A stretch of DNA of 64,000 nucleotides from JBFONV01 sp040779335 (GTDB lineage Bacteria > Pseudomonadota > Gammaproteobacteria > Enterobacterales > Alteromonadaceae), in assembly GCA_040779335.1 (NCBI GenBank), contig JBFONV010000001.1, positions 744,001 to 808,000 on the forward strand, given 5' to 3'. The position numbers and the translations under genes were made by a program. The notes under the pieces were generated by a model, which worked only from the letters and a program-made list of their open reading frames with translations, was not told the DNA's origin and did not search any database. Positions 25,329 through 34,306 of this stretch are shown here, in pieces; positions within the stretch are counted from its first letter, which is position 1, and every line of letters starts with the position of its first letter.

Positions 25329-25739
25329 ATGTTAGAAATTTCTTCCAATGTTTCCATTAATGATGACGAGATTGAATTAACGGCTATCCGAGCGCAAGGA
25401 GCGGGCGGGCAAAATGTTAATAAAGTGTCTTCCGCAATCCATTTACGCTTTGACATAAACCGTTCTTCTTTACCCGACTTCTATAAAGAACGATTACTCG
25501 CCCTTAAAGATCACAGGATAACCAAGGAAGGCATAATCGTTATTAAAGCGCAGCAATTTAGGACACAAGAAAAAAATCGAGATGATGCGTTACGACGATT
25601 AGTAGAACTCATTAAAAGCGTCGCTGTTGTGCAAAAGGTAAGGCGTGCGACTAAGCCGACTAAAGGGTCTAAGCTTAAGCGTTTGGACAGTAAAGCCAAA
25701 CGCAGTAAATTAAAATCAATGCGCACTAAAGTATATTAA
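25329..25739 (+). CDS. arfB: ArfB (YaeJ) ribosome rescue peptidyl-tRNA hydrolase
   Basis: This 136-residue protein has the catalytic GGQ motif (RAQGAGGQNVNKVSSAIHLRF, GGQ near residue 26) and a basic C-terminal tail (VVQKVRRATKPTKGSKLKRLDSKAKRSKLKS) that enters the empty mRNA channel. It rescues ribosomes stalled without a stop codon by hydrolysing peptidyl-tRNA in the absence of a codon, backing up trans-translation (ssrA and smpB are also in this window). The start at 25329 fits the family length. It appears monocistronic. Confidence 0.95.
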   Translation: MLEISSNVSINDDEIELTAIRAQGAGGQNVNKVSSAIHLRFDINRSSLPDFYKERLLALKDHRITKEGIIVIKAQQFRTQEKNRDDALRRLVELIKSVAVVQKVRRATKPTKGSKLKRLDSKAKRSKLKSMRTKVY

Positions 25740-25776
25740 ATTTCAGACTACTATTTTCTTCTTTTGCTGTTTTACT

Positions 25777-25813
25777 GCTACATTATCTGTAGTATGCTAC
25801 ATATATAGTAGCA
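25777..25813. promoter_or_regulatory. tandem inverted repeats upstream of the HxlR gene
   Basis: Two 18-base units lie side by side: GCTACATTATCTGTAGTA and GCTACATATATAGTAGCA. The second forms TGCTAC-7-GTAGCA (25795-25813); the first forms CTACA-5-TGTAG (25778-25792). They cover the promoter or leader of the HxlR-type gene (start 25830). HxlR regulators bind GTAGT/ACTAC-like inverted repeats as dimers, so autoregulation by two dimers is likely. Confidence 0.55.
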
Positions 25814-25829
25814 ATTAATGGTAGGTCAT

Positions 25830-26174
25830 ATGTCGCTTCCACTCCCCGGTACATCAGTAAGAGGCTCGCAAACAGGCAAACCTATTATGGCCTTGTTTGA
25901 TTTGTTGGGGCGAACCTGGGCATTAGGTATTCTTTGGAACTTGCGTGATAGTCCAGCAACCTTTAGAGAGCTGCAAATACGTTGCGAGCATATCTCTCCA
26001 ACCCTATTAAATAGCCGCCTGAAAGAGCTAAAAGCAACACTGTTGGTGGAGAAAACTGGGGCAGGTTATGCGCTTACTCATGATGGTTTCGCTATTTTTA
26101 AATTAATTGAACCTATGGAGGCATGGTCAAGGACATGGCAAAAAAGTTTACAAAAACAAGGAGTCATAAAGTAA
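25830..26174 (+). CDS. HxlR family winged-helix transcriptional regulator
   Basis: This 114-residue protein is a single HxlR-type winged helix. FDLLGRTWALGILWNLRDSPATFRELQIRCEHISPTLLNSRLKELKATLLVEKTGAGYALT is the canonical core. The family responds to redox or electrophile signals or unknown ligands. It lacks the N-terminal Cys typical of redox-sensing YodB-type members. ATG 25830 has AGG just upstream; an in-frame ATG at 25818 is possible. Its TAA shares one base with the nudC start (TAATG), so the two genes are translationally coupled. A tandem operator lies upstream. Confidence 0.9.
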   Translation: MSLPLPGTSVRGSQTGKPIMALFDLLGRTWALGILWNLRDSPATFRELQIRCEHISPTLLNSRLKELKATLLVEKTGAGYALTHDGFAIFKLIEPMEAWSRTWQKSLQKQGVIK

Positions 26175-27139
26175 TGTCAGGGTCAAAATTAACCTTCAGT
26201 AACATGTCTTTAAATAGATCATCGGCGCAGCGCAAAGATGATCATTGGCTTGCTAATCACTTGTCGACAACTAACACTTTATTGATCCCTATTTGGCGAG
26301 ATAAATATCTTTTCGACAATAATGAATTAGTGACTTTTTTAACTAATGAACAACACGCATCGAAATTAATCGAGTGCTCATCTGAACGGCTGTTTTTAGG
26401 GATTGATGATCAACAAGCTGTGTATGTGCTTAATTTTTCATCGCTATCACTTGAAGAGGTTTCTCAATTATTTAAGCATGGCACTGAATATCTCGACTTA
26501 CGTAGCATGTTAGGTGATTTAACCGCTAAACAAGCATCAATTCTAGCTTATGGAAAATCGCTTTCTTATTGGCATGATGGCCATCAACATTGTGGGAGTT
26601 GTGGCCATAAAAGTGCGTCTCATGACGGCGGACATATGCGAAAATGCTTAAATGAAGCTTGTGCCCGTGAGCACTTTCCTCGAACTGATCCTGTGGTGAT
26701 TATGCTCGTTGAGCATCAAGGGGAGCAAGGCCCTGCAATGTGTTTATTGGCTCAGCATCATCGGCTGCCTCAAAAAGTTGTGTCAACGCTGGCAGGCTTT
26801 GTTGATCCAGGAGAGTCACTGGAAGAGGCGGTTGCTAGAGAAGTTTTTGAAGAAGCCGGGGTGGTAGTCGATACCGTGGAATATATGGTCTCTCAACCTT
26901 GGCCATTTCCTGGCTCATTAATGATCGGTTTTTTGGCGACGACGTCTAATCCAACACTTAATATAGATTATGATGAACTCTCTGGAGCTCAGTGGTTTAG
27001 TGCGGAGCAAATGAGCACTTTCAGTAATTGGGGGGATGCTGATGATAACTATCAATTGCCACGCAAAGAATCTATTGCGCGATTTTTGATAGACACTTGG
27101 TTAGTCAAACAATCTGAAAAAGACGTTACTTTGTCGTGA
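26174..27139 (+). CDS. nudC: NudC, NADH pyrophosphatase / RNA de-NADding Nudix hydrolase
   Basis: This 321-residue protein has the zinc ribbon CGSCGHKSASHDGGHMRKC...C (near residue 145) and the full Nudix box GFVDPGESLEEAVAREVFEEAG (near residue 200-222). The NudC-specific SQPWPFPGSLMIGF follows. It hydrolyses NAD(H) to AMP plus NMN(H) and removes NAD caps from RNA. The start is ATG 26174, overlapping the HxlR stop as TAATG; AAGGAG lies ten bases upstream. The coupling to an HxlR regulator suggests stress- or NAD-linked control, which is inferred. Confidence 0.95.
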   Translation: MSGSKLTFSNMSLNRSSAQRKDDHWLANHLSTTNTLLIPIWRDKYLFDNNELVTFLTNEQHASKLIECSSERLFLGIDDQQAVYVLNFSSLSLEEVSQLFKHGTEYLDLRSMLGDLTAKQASILAYGKSLSYWHDGHQHCGSCGHKSASHDGGHMRKCLNEACAREHFPRTDPVVIMLVEHQGEQGPAMCLLAQHHRLPQKVVSTLAGFVDPGESLEEAVAREVFEEAGVVVDTVEYMVSQPWPFPGSLMIGFLATTSNPTLNIDYDELSGAQWFSAEQMSTFSNWGDADDNYQLPRKESIARFLIDTWLVKQSEKDVTLS

Positions 27140-27218
27140 AATGCTTGCACTGAGTAGGGCAAAACACATAATAACTGACATTAAAATCAGCCACGTTAAA
27201 TAATTAAAAAGAGATCTC

Positions 27219-28658
27219 ATGTTTTTAAAAAAAAGCTTAGTTGTTATTAGCATAGCACTGCCCATTTTTCTTGCACCCAGTAGTTTTGCGGCTAAAAATC
27301 AATTTGAAGTAGATGAAAAGGATAAAACTAATTCTTGGTCTTCTCTGTCGAAAAAAGGGCTTGCAGCGGTAGAACAATATGCCACTGATTATAAAGACTA
27401 TATTTATCATTCACCGACTGAATTAACCTTTGTTTCTGAAACTGTTAAACGCGTTGAACAACAAGGCTTTAAACGGTTAAACTCGCAGAGTAAATTGTCG
27501 GTAGGGGCACGTTTTTATGATGTTAATCGTGATCGCGCTATTACCTTAATGGTTATTGGTCAAAAACCTCTGGAACAGGGTGTAAGAGTCGTGGGAGCAC
27601 ATATCGACTCTCCTCGACTCGAATTGAAGGGACGTCCGTTATATGAAAAGCAAAAGTTTGCTTTATTTCAAACTTATATTCATGGTGGCATCAAAACTTA
27701 TCAATGGGTAAATATACCGTTAGCCCTCGTAGGTCGTGTCGATAAAAAAGATGGGAGCACGGTTAATATTTCAATTGGGTTTGATGACAATGATCCTATT
27801 CTAATAGTTCCTGATTTAGCACCACACGTAGATCATGATAACCGCAAACGGCAGGGACGAGACGTCATTAAAAAAGAAGAGTTAGACGTGATTGTTGCCT
27901 CTAAAGGCAACCTTGAAAAGTCGGTTAAAGGCTTGGTAGGTGAATTTTTATATAAACAGTACAACATTACCGCAGACGATCTAGTTTCCGCCGAGTTAGC
28001 GTTAGTGCCGGCGACTAAACCAAGAGATGTTGGATTAGACAGGTCTATGATCGCCGCCTATGGTCATGATGATAAAGCGTCTGCTATTGCCGCAGTTAAT
28101 GCGATTATTGAGCAAGAAAAGCCTGAATATACGTCTGTTGCTTACCTTGTTGATAATGAAGAAGTTGGTAATATCAATAATACAGGGGCAAGTTCTAGCT
28201 ACTTAACTGACTTAGTATCTGACATGCTTTATCGTCAAATGGGCAGTAGTTACAACGATCATTTTTTACGTAAAGCTCTACGAAATTCAAAGGTGATTTC
28301 TGCCGATGTTAACCCCGGTGTTAACCCTAATTGGCCAAATGTTTGGGAGTTAGCAAACGCACCCCACTTAGGCTACGGTATTAACTTAAAGTTATATGGT
28401 GGCGGTTTTAATGCTAATTCTGAATATACCGCATGGACGAGGAACTACCTTGATGAGCATAATATAAAATGGCAAACCAGTACGTACAAAGGGAAGGCAT
28501 CTGGTGGCACTATAGGTAGCGATTTATCAAACGATAATATGGAAGTGATCGATTTTGGTATCCCAATTTTATCTATTCATTCACCTTATGCTATTGGCTC
28601 CAAAGTGGATCTTTATTCCCTTTATCAAGCAATGTCAGTGTTTTATCGTCAAAAGTAA
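27219..28658 (+). CDS. exported M18 family aminopeptidase
   Basis: This 479-residue protein shows M18 family features. VVGAHIDSPRLELKGRPLYE carries the first metal ligands, DPILIVPDLAPHVDHDNRKRQG follows, and AYLVDNEEVGNINNTGASSSYL has the glutamate pair. HDDKASAIAAVNAI also matches. M18 enzymes are dodecameric metallo-aminopeptidases. It starts with a signal peptide (MFLKKSLVVISIALPIFLAPSSFAAKN), which is unusual because most M18 members are cytosolic, so it should act in the periplasm. AGAGATCTC precedes the ATG at 27219. Its 3' end lies close to a bidirectional-looking terminator. Confidence 0.9.
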   Translation: MFLKKSLVVISIALPIFLAPSSFAAKNQFEVDEKDKTNSWSSLSKKGLAAVEQYATDYKDYIYHSPTELTFVSETVKRVEQQGFKRLNSQSKLSVGARFYDVNRDRAITLMVIGQKPLEQGVRVVGAHIDSPRLELKGRPLYEKQKFALFQTYIHGGIKTYQWVNIPLALVGRVDKKDGSTVNISIGFDDNDPILIVPDLAPHVDHDNRKRQGRDVIKKEELDVIVASKGNLEKSVKGLVGEFLYKQYNITADDLVSAELALVPATKPRDVGLDRSMIAAYGHDDKASAIAAVNAIIEQEKPEYTSVAYLVDNEEVGNINNTGASSSYLTDLVSDMLYRQMGSSYNDHFLRKALRNSKVISADVNPGVNPNWPNVWELANAPHLGYGINLKLYGGGFNANSEYTAWTRNYLDEHNIKWQTSTYKGKASGGTIGSDLSNDNMEVIDFGIPILSIHSPYAIGSKVDLYSLYQAMSVFYRQK

Positions 28659-28682
28659 CTGACAAAAAAGTACAGGATAATA

Positions 28683-28711
28683 AAGGCCAGTCTTAAACAA
28701 GATTGGCCTTA
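28683..28711. terminator. terminator between the M18 and trhO genes
   Basis: AAGGCCA pairs with TGGCCTT, extended inwards by TCTT/AAGA around AAAC. It lies 24 bases after the M18 stop and 38 bases from the trhO stop of the convergent gene, so it could serve either. The T-run is short on both strands. Confidence 0.6.
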
Positions 28712-28748
28712 AAAACATTAGGAGAGGGGATCGGCTCGATCGTTTAGG

Positions 28749-29732
28749 TTATTTGCTGTTTTCCTTGAGGGCATTTTTCTGCTCATTCTTGAGCTTTCTG
28801 CGTTGTTCAATAACCGTTTTAATTTCACCACCAATATGACTTTCTCCACGCTGGTTGGCGAGTTCTATTTGCTTTTGACGTTCCTTAAAGCGACTACGTT
28901 GCTCATCAGTGCATTTGTCATAACACTTAGGACAACTAACCCCTTTGGTGTATTGCGGGCTTTCTTTGTCTTCTTCGGTGATCGGAAATCGACAGGCAAA
29001 GCATTGATCGTATTGTCCCTGCTCTAGATCGTGATTAACGGCAACACGGCCGTCAAAAACAAAGCATTCCCCTTGCCACAAAGTGTCTTCTTCTGGCACT
29101 TCCTCAAGGTATTTTAATATCCCACCTTCTAAGTGGTACACTTCTTCAAAGCCTTGTTCTTTAAGGTAAGCAGTTGATTTTTCACAACGTATACCGCCAG
29201 TACAATACATAGCTACTTTTTTATGTGTATTCTTATCGAGGTGGTCTTCTACATATTGAGGAAATTCGCGAAAACTCTCGGTATTAGGATTTACGGCGTT
29301 TGTAAAAGTTCCTATTTCAATTTCATAATCATTGCGAGTATCAATAAGTAATACTTCAGGATCTGAAATCAGTGCATTCCAATCCTTAGGCTTAACATAA
29401 GTACCAACGACTTGGTTTGGATCTATACCTTCAACGCCCATAGTCACAATTTCTTTCTTTAATTTGACTTTAGTACGTTGAAAAGGATTTTCTTGATGAT
29501 AAGACACTTTATAAGATACTTCGACGAGTCGAGGGTCTTGACTTAAGTGTTCAAGTACTTGGTTGATGCCAAATTCGGTACCTGCAATGGTGCCGTTAAT
29601 GCCTTCCGATGCCAGTAACAGAGTACCTTTAACATCGTGTTTTTCCATGACGGCAATTAGTGGCGTTCGAAGTTGTTCGAAATTTTCTAAGCGCACGAAT
29701 TTATACAGCGCACAAACAGTGATTTGATTCAT
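28749..29732 (-). CDS. trhO: TrhO (YceA), tRNA uridine-34 5-hydroxylase
   Basis: This 327-residue protein is YceA/TrhO. An N-terminal ferredoxin-like domain (LKGTLLLASEGINGTIAG) precedes a rhodanese domain with catalytic YCTGGIRCEKSTAYL (Cys near residue 177). The C-terminal Cys-rich section CFACRFPITEEDK...GVSCPKCYDKC may bind zinc. It hydroxylates U34 of certain tRNAs, using molecular oxygen, towards 5-methoxyuridine or cmo5U-type modifications. The ATG at 29732 is the family start. It appears to be a single gene. Confidence 0.95.
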   Translation of the reverse strand: MNQITVCALYKFVRLENFEQLRTPLIAVMEKHDVKGTLLLASEGINGTIAGTEFGINQVLEHLSQDPRLVEVSYKVSYHQENPFQRTKVKLKKEIVTMGVEGIDPNQVVGTYVKPKDWNALISDPEVLLIDTRNDYEIEIGTFTNAVNPNTESFREFPQYVEDHLDKNTHKKVAMYCTGGIRCEKSTAYLKEQGFEEVYHLEGGILKYLEEVPEEDTLWQGECFVFDGRVAVNHDLEQGQYDQCFACRFPITEEDKESPQYTKGVSCPKCYDKCTDEQRSRFKERQKQIELANQRGESHIGGEIKTVIEQRRKLKNEQKNALKENSK

Positions 29733-29898
29733 TAGTATTACCCATTGAGCGAGCCAAGTTGTAAACCTGGAGCTTTAGATTAAAAATTATAATATTTAAA
29801 GTTACGTGTTATTGCACATCCTTTAAAAAGTCGCGGCGCATTCTAGCAAAAAAAACGCAAAAACCATATGCTTGTTTTTTATTCGCTGCTCTTTGGTA

Positions 29899-31488
29899 TT
29901 AAGAACTGCACGATAACATTGAACACCCGGCTTTTTCTTTGGCCCAATCAGGTCGAATTTGGGCATATTTTTCATACTCTGGTTGTTCATCATATGGATG
30001 TTGCAGTATTTTCTGTAGCCGATGGATCTCGCTGTAATCACCTTTCTCTGCGCTTTCGATGGCTTGCTGCGCTAAATAATTTCGTAACACGTATTTAGGG
30101 TTGACTTGATTCATTTCTGTCATTCGACTGTCAAAGTCTTTTTGCCCAGTAATAGCAAGCTTAATGTAGGTGTTTAACCAATTGGAAAACAAAGACAAGT
30201 AGTTTTCATTAAGTTGCTCTTTGGCGTAATAACAGGGCAAAAGTACGTCTAGCCAAGCGTTGTCATCAAGCACAGATTTTTCCATGGGTAGTTTAGCCAG
30301 TTGACGATAGAAAACCGTCATATCGGTGTCGACCATACATAGTAATGATTCTAGCTTACTTAAAAAACTCTGTGCTTGAGTACTGTCTATATTTTTTAGC
30401 CCTAGTTTTTTATACATCATTTTTTGCCATAACTCTTGGTACTGAACGGCGTAATTATCGATGATTACTTGTAATGGCTTAGCGTCTTGAATGAGCGGAT
30501 ATATCGCATTGGCAAGTTGAAATAAGTTCCACTGACTAATCTGTCCTTGTGCACCAAAACGGTAACGGCGATTTTGTGCATCGGTGGTATTTGGCGTCCA
30601 GTTAAGATCAAAGTTATCTAACCAACCGTAAGGCCCATAATCAATGGTTTCACCTAATATAGACATGTTATCGGTATTCATCACGCCATGCACAAAACCA
30701 ACGCGCATCCAATTGACTACCATGCTACATGTTCGTTGACATATTTCTTCAAACCAACGTAAGTAAGTCGATTTATTAGGAGAGCCTAAGTGAGGAAAAT
30801 CAGTGGTTATTGAATAGTCTACTAGTTGAGTTAATAGTGAATGCTCACCTCGTTGTGCCGGTAATTGAAAATTGCCAAAACGCATAAACGATGAGGAAAC
30901 ACGGCAGACTACAGCGCCAGGCTCTAATTTTGCTTCGCCATTATAAAACATATCACGCATCACTTGTTCACCGGTCAACGTTAAACTCAATGCTCTGGTG
31001 GTTGGAATGCCTAAATGGTGCATGGCTTCTGAACAAAGAAATTCTCTAACAGACGAGCGAAGTACTGCTAGGCCGTCTGCGGTGCGAGAGTATGGCGTCA
31101 GGCCCGCGCCTTTTAATTGTAATATTTGATGGCCTGCGTTTTTTGTTGTTACTTCGCCTAAATTAATAGCTCTTCCGTCGCCAAGTTGTCCTGCCCAATG
31201 TCCAAATTGGTGCCCGCCATAGCACAATGCATAAGGTTGCATGCCTTCTATCAATATATTGCCAGTAAAAACATCAACAAAACTTTGCTGATTTACGTCG
31301 TTTTGAGTAAAGCCAAGCATAGTGGCAACTTCTTCAGAGTATGCAACTAGTGTTGGTTTTCGTACTTTGGTGGGGTTAACGAATGAGTATGCCGCATAAT
31401 TGACTTGACGAGGATAAACATCGGTTTCTGGATCCCCAGGAAGTTGTTCAATAAATCTATTAGTAACCGTAAGGTTGTTGCATGGCAT
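29899..31488 (-). CDS. selO: SelO (YdiU) protein adenylyltransferase
   Basis: This 529-residue pseudokinase is SelO. YALCYGGHQFGHWAGQLGDGRAINLGE holds the nucleotide-binding start, LQLKGAGLTPYSRTADGLAVLRSSVREFLCSEAMHHLGIPTTRALSLT is diagnostic, and GVMNTDNMSILGETIDYGPYG contains the metal-binding N and D. It transfers AMP to Ser, Thr or Tyr of target proteins, with a role in redox balance. The C-terminus is CSMLSCSS, in which Cys occupies the place of Sec in eukaryotic homologues. ATG 31488 gives a full-length N-terminus. It is monocistronic. Confidence 0.95.
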   Translation of the reverse strand: MPCNNLTVTNRFIEQLPGDPETDVYPRQVNYAAYSFVNPTKVRKPTLVAYSEEVATMLGFTQNDVNQQSFVDVFTGNILIEGMQPYALCYGGHQFGHWAGQLGDGRAINLGEVTTKNAGHQILQLKGAGLTPYSRTADGLAVLRSSVREFLCSEAMHHLGIPTTRALSLTLTGEQVMRDMFYNGEAKLEPGAVVCRVSSSFMRFGNFQLPAQRGEHSLLTQLVDYSITTDFPHLGSPNKSTYLRWFEEICQRTCSMVVNWMRVGFVHGVMNTDNMSILGETIDYGPYGWLDNFDLNWTPNTTDAQNRRYRFGAQGQISQWNLFQLANAIYPLIQDAKPLQVIIDNYAVQYQELWQKMMYKKLGLKNIDSTQAQSFLSKLESLLCMVDTDMTVFYRQLAKLPMEKSVLDDNAWLDVLLPCYYAKEQLNENYLSLFSNWLNTYIKLAITGQKDFDSRMTEMNQVNPKYVLRNYLAQQAIESAEKGDYSEIHRLQKILQHPYDEQPEYEKYAQIRPDWAKEKAGCSMLSCSS

Positions 31489-31618
31489 TGTATGTGAACT
31501 CAGCTATCGCTATATGAAGGTTATTCCTATTATACATACAATAATCGTGAAAACCTGTGTTCAGTTGCAGTGTTGTATAGTTGCCTAAAGGTCTTAAGAT
31601 TAGCGAAAGGGATGAAGT

Positions 31619-31665
31619 AAGAACGAGTAAAAGTAAATTTAACTATCTACTTTTTACTCGTTCTT
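31619..31665 (-). terminator. terminator of the cyclophilin gene
   Basis: AAGAACGAGTAAAAGTA pairs with TACTTTTTACTCGTTCTT with one bulge, around a 12-base loop. It lies 13 bases beyond the cyclophilin stop codon. AT-rich flanks allow it to work on either strand. Confidence 0.75.
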
Positions 31666-31677
31666 AAAATATTTCTT

Positions 31678-32448
31678 TTATTTTTTGCGAGCACAAGACA
31701 GCAAAGCTATAAATAAAAGCGAAAACCAAGATATGCTTCCTCCACCAGAACCACTTTCTTTAGTTGGGGGAGTAATAACTTGGTCAATTAAAGTATTTTC
31801 AACAGGATTTAGATCACTTGCTGTCGTTGTAGATGAATCAACTATAGTAACTTGATGAATCGTGACAAAATTTTCAGCACCAGGGACTAATCCAGACGAG
31901 CAATCTTGAGCTGAATAATCTGGCATGGGAATTTCGTTACATAGAGTAAAGGTAGAAATAGTATTAACAACAGCCATTCCGTCGCCAATTACTTGACCGA
32001 AAACAGTAAAACCCCCGTTTTGAACATCTAAGTTACTACTATTATCAGCTAAATTTATAAACCATTGACTGGTTGCACTATTGGCATTATTGGCTAGTTT
32101 TGCCATTGCAATGGTGCCTTGCTTATTAGAATAAACAGGCTCATTTTCTATTGAAGGCCTCGTTACTATAGGAGACAAATTTATGTCACCTTCAAACTTA
32201 AAACCTCCACCTTGGGTGACAAAATTAGGGACGTTTCGATGTATGACAGTTTCAACATAGTTACCATCGTTGACATAACTCAAAAAATTATCGACTGTTT
32301 TCGGTGTAGCCTCATCAAATAGATTTACTTGGAAATTCCCGAGCGATGTTTGAAACTCAACAATTGTGGCGTGTAAGGGGGACTGGAATAGTGCAGTTGC
32401 CGCAAAAACTAAGTAAATAATCGATTGTTTTATGTTTAATGGATGCAT
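31678..32448 (-). CDS. secreted cyclophilin-type peptidyl-prolyl isomerase with GlyGly-CTERM tail
   Basis: This 256-residue protein has a signal peptide (cut near PLHAT) and a cyclophilin domain at about 28-190. NFLSYVNDGNYVETVIHRNVPNFVTQGGGF and FGQVIGDGMAVVNTI are typical. The C-terminus is a GlyGly-CTERM sorting signal: ESGSGGGS, then a hydrophobic segment of about 15 residues, then RKK. In this system a rhombosortase cuts after the glycines and the protein goes to the surface or is secreted by type II secretion. It should speed proline isomerisation in exported proteins. The fusion of a PPIase to this tail is uncommon. No rhombosortase gene is nearby. Confidence 0.88.
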   Translation of the reverse strand: MHPLNIKQSIIYLVFAATALFQSPLHATIVEFQTSLGNFQVNLFDEATPKTVDNFLSYVNDGNYVETVIHRNVPNFVTQGGGFKFEGDINLSPIVTRPSIENEPVYSNKQGTIAMAKLANNANSATSQWFINLADNSSNLDVQNGGFTVFGQVIGDGMAVVNTISTFTLCNEIPMPDYSAQDCSSGLVPGAENFVTIHQVTIVDSSTTTASDLNPVENTLIDQVITPPTKESGSGGGSISWFSLLFIALLSCARKK

Positions 32449-32603
32449 AGTGAATTATGATTTATGTTAAAAACAAGAGATACTAAGTCCCTTAGCCGCA
32501 CAGGGCAAGTAATTTAGTGGTTAATACAGCTAACTCTTTGCTTTTTGTTAGAAGAGATATTTTTATCATTCACGTTATGTATCTATCGCTTTTATATGGT
32601 GCA

Positions 32604-33242
32604 TTATAACGAATGAAAAAATCGCTCTGAACGGGGGATAAAGTAATTATCGTAATCTAACGACACCACTACAGTACTTGAACGCCCAACAATTTCTTTT
32701 CTTGGCACAAATCCGATAAACCGTGAATCTGCACTATTGTCGCGATTATCCCCTAAAACTAAATATTGCTTTTCAGGCACAGTAACAGGCTCGAAACTGG
32801 CGAAACGGTTGTTATTGTTTAAAGTGCGAATTTGGTGCTGATGATTGAGGAGTTGCTCAATTTTATCTTGCTCATTGGCTTGTTGATAACTCAATGTTTG
32901 ACCATTTATAGTTAATACATTGTCTTTCATGTAAATTATATCGCCAGGTACGCCAATAACTCTTTTTACCAACCTTTTATCTGATATTTTTGAATCAAAA
33001 ATAATGATGTCATTACGCTGTGGATCCGACAATTTTATCAAAGAGGTATGGGTAAAGGGGAGGCGAACATCATAGGCCATTTTATTCACTAATATCCTAT
33101 CACCCTCTATAATAGTAGGCTTCATTGAGCCTGTAGGGACGTCACTCCAATCTGCGACTGCACTACGAAATACGAACATTAAACTGATGAAAACAATCAG
33201 CGATTTATTGTTTTGCCATGCCTTTACTAATCTGTGCATCAT
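32604..33242 (-). CDS. lepB: signal peptidase I paralogue (single membrane helix)
   Basis: This 212-residue signal peptidase I has one N-terminal membrane helix (residues 12-30). The catalytic Ser is in PTGSMKPT (Ser39) and the Lys in LVKRVIGVPGD (Lys93); LVLGDNRDNSADSRFIGFV is the late conserved box. It cuts signal peptides on the periplasmic side. It is short and not next to lepA, rnc or era, so it is likely an extra copy. ATG 33242 is chosen because AGAAGG lies seven bases upstream; an in-frame start at 33377 would add 45 poor residues. It lies upstream of the GlyGly-CTERM cyclophilin gene, same strand. Confidence 0.88.
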   Translation of the reverse strand: MMHRLVKAWQNNKSLIVFISLMFVFRSAVADWSDVPTGSMKPTIIEGDRILVNKMAYDVRLPFTHTSLIKLSDPQRNDIIIFDSKISDKRLVKRVIGVPGDIIYMKDNVLTINGQTLSYQQANEQDKIEQLLNHQHQIRTLNNNNRFASFEPVTVPEKQYLVLGDNRDNSADSRFIGFVPRKEIVGRSSTVVVSLDYDNYFIPRSERFFHSL

Positions 33243-33523
33243 AACTGAACCTTCTATTCTTGATTTAAAAATATCACCGATGAAATCACTGCCATTGGCA
33301 GACAATAAGAATATGGATAGGTTAGCAATCAATAAGTTCATTGTTATTGATGAGTGTGATGTAAGAAAGCGTAACAATATATTTATTAACGAGAGACATT
33401 GTTATATTTAGAAGGATAACCTGGGGGTTACCCTTCCAGAAAATAATGTTCGCTATTTTAGCTAGTTTTAATAAACATCGCGTCAAGCTATGTAATATTT
33501 TGCCATACCATTTAGGGAAGTAT

Positions 33524-34120
33524 TTAATCCACGTAGCCCCAAGGCGCTGTTGGAGCAGTGATTGGCGCTGTCAAATCAAAATCAACCCGAAATTCACGTC
33601 CTTGCCTAGTCAGCCTATAGGTAAATTTTTCCGGATAAATATACATATGCCAAGTATTGCCGATGGATTGAGGAATGCCTTGTTGAACAAATAACTCTTT
33701 TGAATATTGATCAGCTGGAAATGCTTGTGCCTGCGCCCAACCTTGGTCAATTGTATGACCGCCGTACATAGTTGACTCATCATTTGAGCCATCTTTTTTT
33801 CTATGGTCGTGTTTAAGTGATATTCCTGATCCCGTTTTAGTCAATATCCAAGTTCGAGACGCGTTTTCACCAACATGAAAAGGGATCTCGATTGTTTTAT
33901 TTGAACAACGTCTAACGTGCATAACGAGCTTTTTGTTGTTAAAGGCATCACTAGGATCGTTATCAACAGTGACTTTACCCAAAAATGCTTTGCCACATAA
34001 ATTAGAGATAGTTTGCCAAAATTGATCTTGGGGGAGGGTTGACACTAATGGCGCATTGGCCAGCGCTGCTTGGCTAAGCATTAGTGCCCAGCCTATTGAT
34101 AAACATTTTATTACTTTCAC
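33524..34120 (-). CDS. secreted hypothetical protein
   Basis: This 198-residue protein has a signal peptide (MKVIKCLSIGWALMLSQAALANAP, cut at ALA or ANA). The mature part contains two Cys (SNLCGKAF and VRRCSNK) that may pair, a conserved-looking GISLKHDHRKKDGSNDESTMYGG, and a beta-rich tail ending in ITAPTAPWGYVD. I know homologous unannotated proteins from marine bacteria by pattern, but no named domain. It is predicted periplasmic. It stands alone; the gap 33243-33523 holds an imperfect hairpin (33411-33437) only. Confidence 0.7.
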   Translation of the reverse strand: MKVIKCLSIGWALMLSQAALANAPLVSTLPQDQFWQTISNLCGKAFLGKVTVDNDPSDAFNNKKLVMHVRRCSNKTIEIPFHVGENASRTWILTKTGSGISLKHDHRKKDGSNDESTMYGGHTIDQGWAQAQAFPADQYSKELFVQQGIPQSIGNTWHMYIYPEKFTYRLTRQGREFRVDFDLTAPITAPTAPWGYVD

Positions 34121-34306
34121 TAAGTTAGCCTTAAACCAATTGAATTGATTAATTTATATTTGTTAGTTTTTTCAAGTTATACACCAGTTGTGAGGATATT
34201 GTCATGTTATTACCATTTTATCTTTAGGCTTGTGAATTTATTAAAAGCATAGGACAATTTGCGATCTTATATATCAGCTAGCGACTCAGCGCGTTTTAAC
34301 TTAATT

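Noticed and set aside
29899..29925. Possible selenocysteine at the SelO C-terminus
   Set aside because: The codon is a normal Cys codon followed by SS and stop; no in-frame TGA is read through.
33411..33437. Hairpin GAAGGATAACC / GGTTACCCTTC as terminator
   Set aside because: Pairing has mismatches and no T-run follows; not strong enough to call.
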